Positions 1-7,918 are shown, counted from the stretch's first letter. The stretch: DNA of 11,039 nt from Amoebophrya sp. AT5.2 (GCA_005223375.1 RXOD01006175.1:1-11039); one strand, 5' to 3'. Notes: generated by a model from the letters alone, not told the origin. A program made the numbers and translations.

Positions 1-1
1 T

Positions 2-1417
2 CGATCTGCCTAGTTTTCTGATAGTTTCTTGAGTGTTCCACTGAAAGTCTGCAGGCAGCGTCTCCTTTTTCTCCGGAGTCGCCGGCATCAGGAACGACGG
101 CCTCGCGCGGAACTGAAGGTGGTCGCCGATCAACCCGACCCGCTGCGCGGAATCCATCGCGAGCAAACACTCAGGCGTAGTTTCCAGCGCCGCCTCGTCC
201 TTCAACACTGTGTGAACGTCACATCCCTTCAACGCCACGACGTTCGACGATGTGCAAACCGCGATGTCGCAAAACCGCAACAGCATGCGGGTGCGCGCGG
301 CCTTTGCCTGCGCGTGCGCGGTCAAGGTGTCCTCGCTCACCTCCGGGTCCTGCATCTTGTGCCGCAAGTTGAGCAGATTCCCGAAAATCGACGACGGGAA
401 CTCGCTACCCAGCGTAAGAATGATTCTAGCGAAGTTGCAGCTCGGCACTCCCGCGTCCCCCGCCGACGAAAGCCAGTGGTCGGAACTGAACATGAGCACG
501 GCGCACTTCTGCGCGAGGTGCGCTCGTCGCGCGAAAGAGAGCGCTGCGACGTTGGTCGCCGCCGTGACCAGGACTGGCAGCATGTCCTCCTTGCACTCTA
601 CTTTCTTGTCCCTGATCAACGAAACAAGCGCTGCTGCCGCGGCGTAAATAGTTCTCGTCTTCCCGGTGCCAGGTGGACCCCAAAGCAGACGCATCGCTCC
701 TGGCTGCAGCGACACCACATCCGCAATAAAATCGCGACCCGCGGTGAGCTTGGGGTCAGCGGTCTGTATAGCCTCCACAACGTGCTGCGGCGCGGTCGAG
801 AAAGCAGAAGACGAACCTTTCGACAACGCTGGATTGGGGACAGCCTTCAGCATGCCGAAGGACTTCGGGTCGCGTTCCACGCGCATACAGAACGACTTCA
901 GCCGCGCGACCTGAGGGTCCTCTGTCACCGCCCGAAAGCACAGCGACTCGCCGTTCTTCAACTGCTTGACCCTCGCATTTCCCGCTGCACTGACCGGAAC
1001 AAGCGCCGAAGTCCCGGCGCGAAAAGCGAGTCGGACCCCGTTCGGCAGGAAAATCTCTGCTACCGAATCACGCTGCCCTATCCTCGAACCGCAGACGTGT
1101 TCCCATGTTCTGCGCGCAGCGAGCTTGACGAGGCCTTCTCTAGAAACGGAGGTGACCTTCGCGCGGAAACCAGCATTGGACGAGGCCCGGTGGAAGTGCG
1201 AAGCGCGTGAAACGTACGTCTTGCAGTGCCGTATGAGCGCGCTCTCGTCCAAAACCGCCGGAAGATTCGTTTCTTCCGCAACGACCTTCATGCTTTTCAC
1301 GGCACCAGGACAGACCTCGTCGAGGAAGTGCCGTAGAAGCCGCTCGGGATCTCGTGGCGTCGCCGGTAGCTCCGGACCGTAGGGACCTGAGGTTCCTTGT
1401 AGAAAACACTGGGGTTT
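2..1417 (-). CDS. UPF1-like superfamily 1 helicase, partial (C-terminus beyond left edge)
   Basis: One minus-strand frame is open from a TAA at 1418-1420 to the left edge, about 470 codons. Seen: Walker A GPPGTGKT at 679-656, a motif Ia-like VLVTAATNVAA, a motif II box DEAA at 199-188, and motif III LIGDHLQ at 133-113. The order and spacing match the AAA_11 half of UPF1/SMUBP2/senataxin-like SF1B helicases, which unwind RNA or DNA using ATP. Motifs IV-VI would lie beyond position 1. The roughly 240 residues before Walker A are not recognised. There is no good start ATG near 1417; AG acceptors at 1409, 1396 and 1387 suggest that this is an internal exon joined to an upstream exon. Family call is firm; substrate and biological role are unknown. 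Confidence 0.85.
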
Positions 1418-1543
1418 TTAACAAAAAACATTCTGGTCCCCGTTCTGAAACAGGAAAGCCCGAGCCGCAGCTACAAAGCCGCAGCTACAGCACAGCACGT
1501 CGTTCTGCCCGCGGTTCCGTCCTCTTAGTCCCACAGCTTCTAC
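1418..1543 (-). other. Probable intron/spacer upstream of the SF1 helicase exon
   Basis: No supported coding frame. Reading the minus strand, a T-rich stretch precedes AG acceptors at the helicase boundary, and a consensus-like donor (GTGAGT) lies near 1546. The phase of that donor does not match any acceptor tried, so the junction is unresolved. A 13-bp direct repeat (GCCGCAGCTACA core) lies at about 1463-1488. Confidence 0.35.
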
Positions 1544-1966
1544 TCACATCCCCTGTCCCCACGCCCACCGCGACCGCGTCCTGTTGTCGTACGGCCACTC
1601 CGGGTTGCCTCCGGCCCCCGCCCCGTCCACCTCCGCGCGGCTCATGTGCCACCCGGTTCCTCCCGCCGCAGCGGTGGAGGAGGAAGCGCCGCCCGCCTCA
1701 GAGGAGCTGGTACTTAGCCACGCGCCCCGACGCCTCGGCGGCGTGGAGCTGATCTGCGACCATGTGCTGTCCCCGGTGCTGTCCCTATCGAGTTCTCCCG
1801 CGCCGTTGTCCTTCTCAGCCCCCTGCCCTGAGTCGTCGCCGCGGAGGTCGTGGGCGCAGAGCGCAACCACGAGCTGCTTTACGCTGCACCCGCACGCGCC
1901 ACCGCGGTCGCGGCCGCAGCATCCGCCGCAGCCACCGAACGATCGCAAAAACACACACCACACCAT
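1544..1966 (-). CDS. Doubtful GC-rich exon or short ORF, possible first exon of the helicase gene
   Basis: A 140-codon frame begins with ATG at 1966 and ends in TGA at 1544, with a donor-like GTGAGT overlapping the stop. Third positions are mostly G/C. The product is rich in Gly, Ser, Ala and Cys and has no recognised domain. The opposite strand has an equally GC3-biased Pro/Ser-rich frame over the same bases (about 1584-1970), because the two frames share third positions, so strand cannot be decided from composition. I prefer minus only because all other genes are on that strand and the helicase lies immediately downstream. The simple splice to the helicase frame fails on phase. Confidence 0.25.
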   Translation of the reverse strand: MVWCVFLRSFGGCGGCCGRDRGGACGCSVKQLVVALCAHDLRGDDSGQGAEKDNGAGELDRDSTGDSTWSQISSTPPRRRGAWLSTSSSEAGGASSSTAAAGGTGWHMSRAEVDGAGAGGNPEWPYDNRTRSRWAWGQGM

Positions 1967-2190
1967 CTTTATTCGAGCTCACTACATTACTAAAAGCAAA
2001 TGCGATCGGATACAGCCGCGCGTGAGGGTACGCCCCCCACATCGATTGACGGACGCACTCACCACAACGCCCTCGCACGACGAATGATGGACGCATGAAC
2101 ACCCACACATCGCCGCCCTGCGCCATTCTCAATCGCATTTTTTTTTGTCAGCGGCACTGTAACTCTGCTCGTGCAGAGTCTGCTTTCAGG
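1967..2190. other. Spacer without supported gene
   Basis: Nothing coding is supported. It holds a run of nine T at 2138-2146 and a perfect 7-bp stem with TCGT loop at 2162-2179, next to the transposon's left target site. The stem might be a small RNA structure or chance. Confidence 0.4.
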
Positions 2191-2192
2191 TA

Positions 2193-2202
2193 GGGGTAAA
2201 AG
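2193..2202 (+). repeat. Left terminal inverted repeat of the transposon
   Basis: GGGGTAAAAG directly after TA at 2191-2192. It is inverted exactly at 3933-3942, and weaker matching extends inward. Confidence 0.85.
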
Positions 2203-2245
2203 GGAGCTGTCTACTCAGAATCAGAAGGGAGCTGTCTATTCAGAA
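2201..2245 (+). repeat. Subterminal tandem repeat, period 25 bp, 2 copies
   Basis: AGGGAGCTGTCTACTCAGAA at 2201-2220 recurs at 2226-2245 with one substitution. Subterminal repeats of this kind can be transposase binding sites; that role is inferred. Confidence 0.75.
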
Positions 2246-2249
2246 GCTG

Positions 2250-2403
2250 GCTACGGTTGGAACGAGGGGAAATCTTCGATGATGACGACTACGAGGACTC
2301 GGAGACAGTTGATGATCCGTTCTACGCATAGAACGGATCATCAACTGTCTCCGAGTCCTCGTAGTCCTCATCATCGAAGATTTCCCCTCGTTCCAACCGT
2401 AGC
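2250..2403. repeat. Near-perfect palindrome, two 77-bp arms, no spacer, centred on the transposase stop
   Basis: 2250-2326 is the reverse complement of 2327-2403 except at two pairs (one near 2286, one beside the centre). The right arm encodes the last 26 or so codons of the transposase; the left arm is an inverted copy placed directly after the stop codon. The mRNA end would fold into a long hairpin. It could be biological or a chimeric fold-back from amplification or assembly. Confidence 0.95.
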
Positions 2404-3900
2404 GCGGCACGATCACGCGCCGCTCGGCGTGGCAGCTGCCGCCTCGGTGGGGCTGGAAGACGAGGTTGGTTTGGGCCCCTTCCGCGTTCCCTGTCGTTCT
2501 CTTCCTGGCGCTGCCTCGCCGCCCGATGAGCAGCGTGCCGCTCCTCCGCCTCCGCCGCGTCGGCACGAGTCCAGTGTTCACGAATGAGACCAGGATACAC
2601 CGCGCCCGGAATGTTCCATTCCGCCTCGTTGGCCGGGTAGCCGAACGCGTTCAGGAATTCGCGAAGCTGCGAGTGGAAGACGTAGTGGGGGTACCCATTG
2701 CCAGGCGTCCCGGCCCCCACACGATGGAACTCCTCCGGCGACGAGTACACTTCCTGGTAGTACTTCACCATCCGCACCACGTAGCGCATCTCCGCCACAA
2801 TCCCGTCGTGAGGCCCGTGGCGTCGCATCTGTTGTTTGAAGCTGCGAATCGCGCTGCCGACGTCGCCCGGTTGCTGGAGGCTGTGCGTGAGAGTGTCGGC
2901 GGTCATAGAAATGTAGGGACCAAAGAAATATATAGAAATGAAAGCATTCTTTCGCGCAAAAAAATAGATAGAAATGAAAGCACCTCGTGCATTCTCGCCC
3001 GACCAAGGCGAAGGCGACATCAGGTCTGTACAAGCGAGCACTCCCCGCCGGCGCCTGCATGAATCTGAGGTGACCTGGATGATGGTCCCAAAGGAACAAC
3101 AGTTTGGCCCGCGCGCGACGGTGAGGCTCCAGCTTCGCTTTAAAGTCCTCCCACGCCGGCAGCAAATACTCCTCCACGTATCGCCGCGCCACCCTATGGT
3201 TCATGTTGCCGATTAGGATGTTGTTCAAATCCGGGGCCGCGTTCAACGCGTCGCGGTCCGCGCGGCGAGAAGTCGGAACCAGGATCATGGGCGGCACCCG
3301 GAACTCCGGATCCGAAGTCACCGTGACCGTCGTGCTCCACCGGTACGTCGTGTTGAACCGCACCAGGTCTTCCCGACGATCATCGAGCTGGTCGTACGCC
3401 ATGGCGTACTGCTGCGCCTGCGTGTTGTGCATGGACGTCTCGTCCATGTTGCAGTAAAAAATCTCGGCCTCGTTGGAGTCGCCCTGGCGAAGGAGCTCCT
3501 CCTCCGCCGCGCGCCAGTTCCGCCATGCAGTAAAGAGTTCCACCCTACGCTCGAAGCCGCCCCGAGTCGCCCTGAAACGCGACACCACGTTGTGCAACCC
3601 GATCCCAAACCTCCCGAAGAACTTCCGCCGCCAACTGTTCGCCGTGTCGGACCCAATCTCGTGCCGACACAGGTAGTAGTCTGTCACCCCTCGCGCCTGC
3701 AACCGCTGCTGCATCTCCCTGATCACTTTATCGCTGGTCCACGGCTGCGGGTCCGCTCGCATATCCTCGGCGAGCTTTTTCTCCAGCTCGTCCACAATCT
3801 GCAGCGTCCCGGACCGGCGCGTGGTCCCCGGCGCGGGTCCCGGCCGCCGAACTGTTTGGTACCCGCGGAAGTTGGTCTGACGAGCGCGACGAGGCGGCAT
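2322..3900 (-). CDS. DDE_1-type transposase, reading frame interrupted (intron or frameshift)
   Basis: Cuts and pastes the surrounding element. The ATG at 3900 opens a basic N-terminus, then a helix-rich DNA-binding region (about residues 60-130). The first catalytic Asp is in NMDETSM (residue 153) and the second in LFLWDHHPGH (residue 272). The conserved third motif, LTHSLQQPGDVG, lies in a different frame (open at 3041-2322), so the frame changes somewhere between about 3003 and 2905. That stretch is AT-rich and repeated. A GT-AG intron at 3003-2949 (55 nt) would restore frame but is short with a weak donor; a simple frameshift or insertion is equally possible. The second frame continues through an Arg/Glu-rich segment to an acidic tail and TAG at 2322-2324. 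The D-D-D triad fits pogo/Tigger-like relatives. Activity is uncertain. Confidence 0.8.
2904..2982 (-). repeat. AT-rich direct repeats inside the transposase gene
   Basis: The 16-mer ATAGAAATGAAAGCA plus one flanking base occurs at 2931-2946 and 2967-2982 (period 36), with a shorter copy CATAGAAATG at 2904-2913. Composition differs sharply from the flanking GC-rich coding sequence. The frame change of the transposase falls here, so this is either a small intron or a disruptive repeat insertion. Confidence 0.7.
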
Positions 3901-3932
3901 CTTTTCTAATTCTGAATTTCTAAAACTGCCTT

Positions 3933-3942
3933 CTTTTACCCC
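3933..3942 (-). repeat. Right terminal inverted repeat of the transposon
   Basis: On the minus strand it reads GGGGTAAAAG, followed by TA at 3943-3944 on the plus strand. The transposase ATG lies 32 bp inside it. Confidence 0.85.
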
Positions 3943-3944
3943 TA

Positions 3945-4317
3945 CTTTCTAAAGCTATGTGTGCGCGACAATGTTCCCTGAGCGAGTGGATAATAGAGTC
4001 CACAGGTCCCTTTTTCGTCGGCGTTCGAAAAAAAATATTCACTGCTACTACACCTATACGGCAGGGGATCGAGTGGCACGCCCTCCCAACCGAAAAACAG
4101 ATCTTTTGCCAGCCCCCGCACGCCCTCCCTACCGAAAAGCAGATCTTTTCCCAACCCCCGAACAACTCACCCGCATCATCGTCACCTGCTGACTACTTTT
4201 CAAATGGCTTCTTCTGTGCTCATCTCCGGCGCAGCCCTCGCGCGGCGCCGATCCATGAGTTTGCTTTACTTTCGCCGCCCTCCCGCGCCCTGCGCCCGCT
4301 ACCCCATCAGCCTCCAT
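3945..4317. other. Spacer right of the transposon
   Basis: No supported gene. Contains the 42-bp tandem duplication listed separately and an A-run (about 4028-4036) of the type also seen next to introns in this window. A minus-strand frame across the duplication encodes a 14-residue repeat (core KICFSVGRAC), but nothing else suggests that it is translated. Confidence 0.5.
4077..4160. repeat. Tandem duplication, 2 x 42 bp
   Basis: 4077-4118 and 4119-4160 match at about 38 of 42 positions (core CACGCCCTCC, then ACCGAAAA, then CAGATCTTTT). The unit is a multiple of three, so a peptide repeat appears in both strands' frames. Confidence 0.9.
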
Positions 4318-4737
4318 TCACTCGTCCGCAAGGAGGTCATCCTCCTCGGAGGCCCCGGCGACGTCCTCCTCGAGGGCTGCATCCGCCGCGAAGAATGCAT
4401 CCAGCTCGGGATGCAAAATGGCTCCCCCTGCTGCGGCCGCATCAGCAGCAACGTTTCCTCCCCCCACCGCCGGAGGCGCGTTCTCCAGAGCCGGCATCGC
4501 CGGAGCCGGGTTGCTCAGCACCGCCATCGCTGCCAGAAGCTGTTGCATGTCCATGCCGGGCGGAAGCTCGAGAGGACCATTGCCGGCCCTGGCCTCGCGC
4601 TGCAGATCGCGCTTCTCCCGCTCGAGGTTTTCGAGCTGCTCCTTGACAGTGGTGAGCTGGCGCCGCAGCGTGTTTCGCCGCGCACGAACCTCAGCGATCT
4701 GCTGTTTGACAGTGGTGAGTGTCGGACGACCTGGCAT
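4318..4737 (-). CDS. Small coiled-coil protein with acidic C-terminus, unknown function
   Basis: 139 codons from ATG at 4737 to a stop at 4318, with no intron needed. Residues about 6-50 form a heptad-like Leu/Ile/Val and Glu/Arg/Lys pattern, a likely coiled coil, and contain a duplicated LTTVK.Q motif. The middle is Ala/Gly/Pro-rich low complexity, and the end is very acidic (final residues DDLLADE). No signal peptide or membrane segment. The layout (short N-terminal coiled coil, low-complexity centre, acidic tail) resembles the larger neighbour at 5390-6654, which is on the same strand, but I see no clear sequence homology. No family recognised. The opposite-strand frame here is a shadow. 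Confidence 0.6.
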   Translation of the reverse strand: MPGRPTLTTVKQQIAEVRARRNTLRRQLTTVKEQLENLEREKRDLQREARAGNGPLELPPGMDMQQLLAAMAVLSNPAPAMPALENAPPAVGGGNVAADAAAAGGAILHPELDAFFAADAALEEDVAGASEEDDLLADE

Positions 4738-5389
4738 CTTCGATTGATAATAGTAGAGGCGATTGAAAGTGGAGCTTAGATCGTTTGAAGCTTGCTTTCC
4801 CTGCGCGGAAGAAGTATAGTGTCCACAAGCGCGTCTACGTGCGGTAAGCCCCCGCTACCAGATCCCCCAGCCCCAGTCCCTTTGGATCTTTTGTCTTCTT
4901 TGATCGCTCACATCTGTCGGAGATCGCATTTCGATCGCATTACCGTACCGAGGACACAAGTAGATCATTGCACTGGTGGTGGCACCTTCAATTGCAACGA
5001 CCGACCTCTTGCCTTTCCATTTCCCACAACCGATAAATATAGATCAACCAGATCGAACACTATTTCTGATCATCTCTCTGTCATGCGCGAGCAAGAGGTC
5101 TCTGCCCCAAGAGATAGCCTCATATGTTTTTTTTCTATCCTGCGCTGACACTGCCTCGTGGTCGTGGTTAAATTCTACACCATGGTGTTCAACACTATAC
5201 AATTCGCACTTCAACATGCGATGGTTGAAAAATATAAAAATGTTTTCGACTCTGTACAGCGGCAATGTAAAACGCAAGATAGTATGTCATGGGGAATGGC
5301 CCGAAGTACGACTGGAGAATAATCCTAAAATTTTCGCCACGACTACAAGCCACTCCCACAGGCCGGACCTCGCCGTAGAGTTCGCAGCT
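4738..5389. other. AT-rich spacer without supported gene
   Basis: About 650 bp between two minus-strand genes, so it should hold the 3' end of one and the promoter of the other. A plus-strand frame runs through part of it (4976-5515) but its composition is spacer-like and its end is antisense to an exon. There is a 12-bp palindrome, ACACCATGGTGT, near 5178. No TATA box or polyadenylation signal can be named with confidence. Confidence 0.5.
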
Positions 5390-6654
5390 CTACTCCTCAT
5401 CCGACAGCACGACCTCCTGCTCCCAGCTGGGCACGAAGTAGTCGTTGAACAGCGCCTCCATTTCTTCCGGCGTAAAACCGTTCTGCGTCACCAGCTGATA
5501 ATTCAAATAATTTAGATTAAATTTTCGAGCACCATAGACGAAAGAAACCGCATCCCCTGCAGCTGCGAAACTTATGCGAACCAAAGAAAAAAAACGAATT
5601 GTACCTGCTCCCAGAAACCCCTCTGCGCAGGCGTGATTCCCCAGTGGTTCGTTTCCTTCAAGATGAACTGCTTCATCAAGTCGACCATCCGGGGCGCGGG
5701 CGCAGACGCCAGCGTGCTGAACTTCTCCCCGTACGTCGCGTCGTACAAACTGATGGCACACCAACACTTGTAGACCCTGTACAGGTTGTAGTTGGTGTTG
5801 TCCCTCGAGGTCAGCCAGCTCAGCACCCCCTTGCGGTCCTTCGTCGTGATCACCTGAAAGTTTGATGCATGACTCATAATCCTGCGCGAAGAAACAACAG
5901 ATGAGCAGGTGGCGTGAGTAGTGGAGGTGGACTTAAAAGCCCAAAAGAAAATAAGTACCCTGTTCAAAGCAGCCTGATCGAGGGATGCTTTGGTCAGCAC
6001 TTCAGCACACACGTCCCAGTCGCAGCACGGATCTTTCCACGGCGCCCCACGGCGGCGTCTCTCCTCGGCGGGGGTCAGCGGGACCTGGCGTTCCTTCATC
6101 GGAAATCGCGGAGCCGGCATTCTGGGCATCGGCGGACCGTTCACGACGCGCGGCTCGCCCTTGCCCTTCCCCATGCCCTTCTGCATGTTGTACGGACCCG
6201 GTCGCACCACGTTGCTTCCGAAAGCAGCTCCTTTTCCTCCCCCGCCAAAAGCGCCGCGCCCAACCGGGAGAACTTCGCCAATGACAGCGGTGCCGGCCAT
6301 GAGATTGACAGCGTTAATGACTGCGGCATCGTGTGCGGGTCCTTGCCCTCCTCGCGCGCCCGCATCCTCCTCCGACGCCGCCGTCGTGCTCCGATTCGTA
6401 GCTCCGTCGACTTCAGCCTCCGACGCCTCGCGATCTTCGACCTCCTCCTGCACGGTAACCACCCCACCCGCATTGTTGAACGGGTTGTTCGCGAAATGTT
6501 CGTCCGGGCGGTTGGACGCGTCGTTGTCCTCGGCGCCCATCTCCGCCTCCTGGTGGTTGTTGTCGTCATCAAACTCCATCATCCGTTGCTGGAGTTCCAG
6601 CAACCGACGCTGGAGCTCCTCCTTCGTCGTTTTGGAAGAGGCAGTAGACGTCAT
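5390..6654 (-). CDS. Three-exon gene, 349-aa coiled-coil/acidic protein of unknown function
   Basis: Exons 6654-5959, 5853-5605 and 5494-5390 join in phase 0 to give 232+83+34 codons and a TAG stop. Residues about 8-35 form a Leu/Gln/Arg-rich coiled coil (ELQRRLLELQQRMMEF), followed by an Asp/Asn/Glu-rich low-complexity stretch and a Gly/Met/Pro-rich basic part (KGMGKGKG). Exons 2 and 3 are the ordered, hydrophobic part, with Trp, Tyr and Cys (LYRVYKCWCAISLYDATYG) and an acidic end (VVLSDEE). Both introns have T-rich starts. Skipping the first splice keeps the frame (105 nt), so intron retention would add 35 codons. No known domain recognised; a structural or nucleic-acid-associated role is only a guess from composition. 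Confidence 0.7.
5495..5604 (-). other. Predicted intron 2 of the 5390-6654 gene
   Basis: Starts GTACAATTCG followed by a run of eight T, ends GAATTATCAG, 110 nt, phase 0. Without its removal the protein stops within the intron and loses the conserved-looking acidic tail. Confidence 0.65.
5854..5958 (-). other. Predicted intron 1 of the 5390-6654 gene
   Basis: Starts GTACTTATTTTC and ends CAAACTTTCAG, 105 nt, phase 0. An alternative acceptor (GCGCAG near 5881) shifts the frame and was not used. Confidence 0.6.
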
Positions 6655-6769
6655 TTTGTTCTGATGTCTATCAGAAGCAACAGGGGGCCGGAGACGACAG
6701 AAGAAAAAAGCTACTGTTGTTCCAAAAGCAAATGACTTAACTTCGGTGAGCTTGTTTTAAATTACGTCC

Positions 6770-6918
6770 GTAGTCGCACAGAACTATACAAGAGCGATGG
6801 AATTGCTACTCATGTAGGAAGAACAAAATATGCTTCATCGGTGGGTTTTTCGCACTCGCACATCCATAGTCGCACTCGAATACAACGACGAAAACTACAC
6901 ATGAGCGATGGACTTCTA
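6770..6918. repeat. Diverged direct repeat pair upstream of the 5390-6654 gene
   Basis: TAGTCGCAC followed by AACTATACAAGAGCGATGGA at about 6770-6814 resembles the stretch at about 6870-6918 (TAGTCGCAC, then ACTACACATGAGCGATGGA). Copy two has extra bases in the middle. It lies in the presumed promoter/5' region of the minus-strand gene. Confidence 0.55.
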
Positions 6919-7918
6919 CAAGCTGCACAAAAGAAGGAAAGGGTATATCAAATATCCCACTTCAACGGAATTCCCGGAGACGATCAAGAACAAAATTGCG
7001 CACGACGGCCCGCATATCTCATATGCCTTTCTCTTTAACGGAAACCCCGAACACGACTCTGAAAGAAACTGCGCACGAGCGACCTCCGTCTCTCTTATCC
7101 GGAACGAAATTGCCCCCACCGTGCCTGACGAAGCCACCGTGCCTGACGAAGCCACCGCCAGGTTGATCGCGGTCGCTTCCAGATAGTCACCGTCGATGAG
7201 GGCCACCTCCTTCAGGGCTTTCCGACGCCCCCCCAGCTCGATGCCGATCGTGGCCAGGCACCAGGTGCGCGTCAAAAAATCTCATCTGCTTTCATCGGAC
7301 CCATGCGGTACCTGGCGGAGTCGTGAGTGCGTTTAATGTGCGCGCGATTAATCAACAGCGCTATTATTTACGCGACAAAAAAAAAATAGTACTTCTCATG
7401 TGCTTCATCATGGCGGGGCCCGAGCACACACGCGCCGTCTCTGCGCCAAAGCTGTACTTCACCTTCACGTTTCCGATAGTCCCCCGCGCCTCCAACGCCT
7501 GCAGGGTGTGCTCCCAGGCCGCGCGTCGGTTGGGCTTGTTGTCCAAGTTGTAGTACCAGTGCACCCGCATCTTCATTAGCTTCGTGCTCTGCCCGTCTGT
7601 CGCGGAAGAACGCACCATTTTGGCGGAACAAGTGAAACACCACTTGTTGGGGAAAATCTCCTGGCACAGCCCCATCTCCATCGGGGCCTCGATACTCAGC
7701 AACTGCAGGTCGCGAGCGCGACGCCCGCGCAGCGGACGGGCCGTCGGGACCACGACTTCATCTGCGGCCGGTTCGTCGTCCTGGTCGCTGTCGTGGCCGG
7801 ATCCGTCGTCGGCCGGAACCGTCGTGGCAGGCGTCGTAGGAGTAGGCGTCGGAGGAGTCGCGGCAGGAGGCTTCTCTCCGCGGCGCCGTGAGCAGCTCAG
7901 CCACCAGAAGAGGCGCAT
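6916..7918 (-). CDS. Two-exon gene of unknown function (up to 296 aa)
   Basis: Exon 1 runs from ATG at 7918 to 7393 and exon 2 from 7280 to a possible stop at 6916; removing 112 nt restores frame (526+365 nt = 297 codons). The N-terminal half is Pro/Thr-rich, then Asp-rich low complexity with a basic PLRGRRAR patch. An ordered part follows with WCFTC (a possible zinc-binding pair) and MRVHWYYNLDNKPNRRAAWE. Exon 2 begins with well-biased codons (KALKEVALIDGDYLEA) up to a duplicated GTVASS; beyond about 7120 codon bias is lost, so the true end may be an intron donor at 7119 rather than the distant stop. No family recognised. Confidence 0.55.
6961..7079. repeat. Diverged 46-bp direct repeats
   Basis: 6961-7006 and 7034-7079 align nearly without gaps (TT.AACGGAA..CCCGGA-like start, AA.TGCGCACGA end), offset about 73-74 bp. 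In plus-strand translation both give FNG.P..D...NCAR but in different frames, as if a repeated coding unit had decayed. Confidence 0.6.
7121..7156. repeat. 18-bp tandem duplication
   Basis: GTGCCTGACGAAGCCACC occurs twice without a gap, duplicating a six-residue SSGTVA-type unit in the minus-strand frame. Recent, since the copies are identical. Confidence 0.9.
7281..7392 (-). other. Predicted intron of the 6916-7918 gene
   Basis: Starts GTACTA followed by a run of about ten T, and ends AAGCAGATGAG; 112 nt. The nearer acceptor GCAG at 7286 gives an immediate stop, so the downstream GAG acceptor was chosen. The exon 2 boundary is therefore less certain than the donor. Confidence 0.5.

Larger units (their letters stand above)
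2193..3942 (-). mobile_element. Tc1-mariner/pogo-type DNA transposon (about 1.75 kb)
   Basis: The element starts with GGGGTAAAAG at 2193-2202 and ends with its exact reverse complement at 3933-3942. Both ends are flanked by TA (2191-2192 and 3943-3944), the target duplication expected of Tc1-mariner superfamily elements. Similarity between the ends continues imperfectly for about 35 bp (a TCAGAAT.AGAA block is shared). The interior encodes one DDE/D transposase on the minus strand, filling most of the element. Unusual parts are a 77-bp-arm palindrome at the transposase stop, a 25-bp-period tandem repeat beside the left end, and an AT-rich repeat that breaks the transposase frame. The preserved ends and TA duplication argue for a fairly recent insertion. 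Confidence 0.85.

Noticed and set aside
29..1210. Long plus-strand open frame (393 codons)
   Set aside because: It is the exact antisense, codon register included, of the SF1 helicase frame, which carries clear motifs; the plus product is Arg-rich with no motif.
3920..4165. Minus-strand ORF with a 14-residue peptide repeat
   Set aside because: The repeat follows directly from the 42-bp DNA duplication, and the ORF overlaps the transposon end; no other sign of coding.
4976..5515. Plus-strand open frame of 179 codons
   Set aside because: Mostly AT-rich spacer, and its last part is antisense to the third exon of the 5390-6654 gene. No recognisable domain and no codon bias.
5881..5958. Shorter intron ending at GCGCAG in the 5390-6654 gene
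   Set aside because: It shifts the reading frame of the following exon; the acceptor at 5854 keeps the frame.
5914..6735. Plus-strand open frame of 273 codons
   Set aside because: Antisense to exon 1 of the coiled-coil gene; its product is basic, low complexity and without a domain.
6841..7186. Two plus-strand ORFs (65 and 92 codons)
   Set aside because: They cover decayed direct repeats in different frames and run antisense into a codon-biased minus-strand exon. Kept only as a repeat observation.
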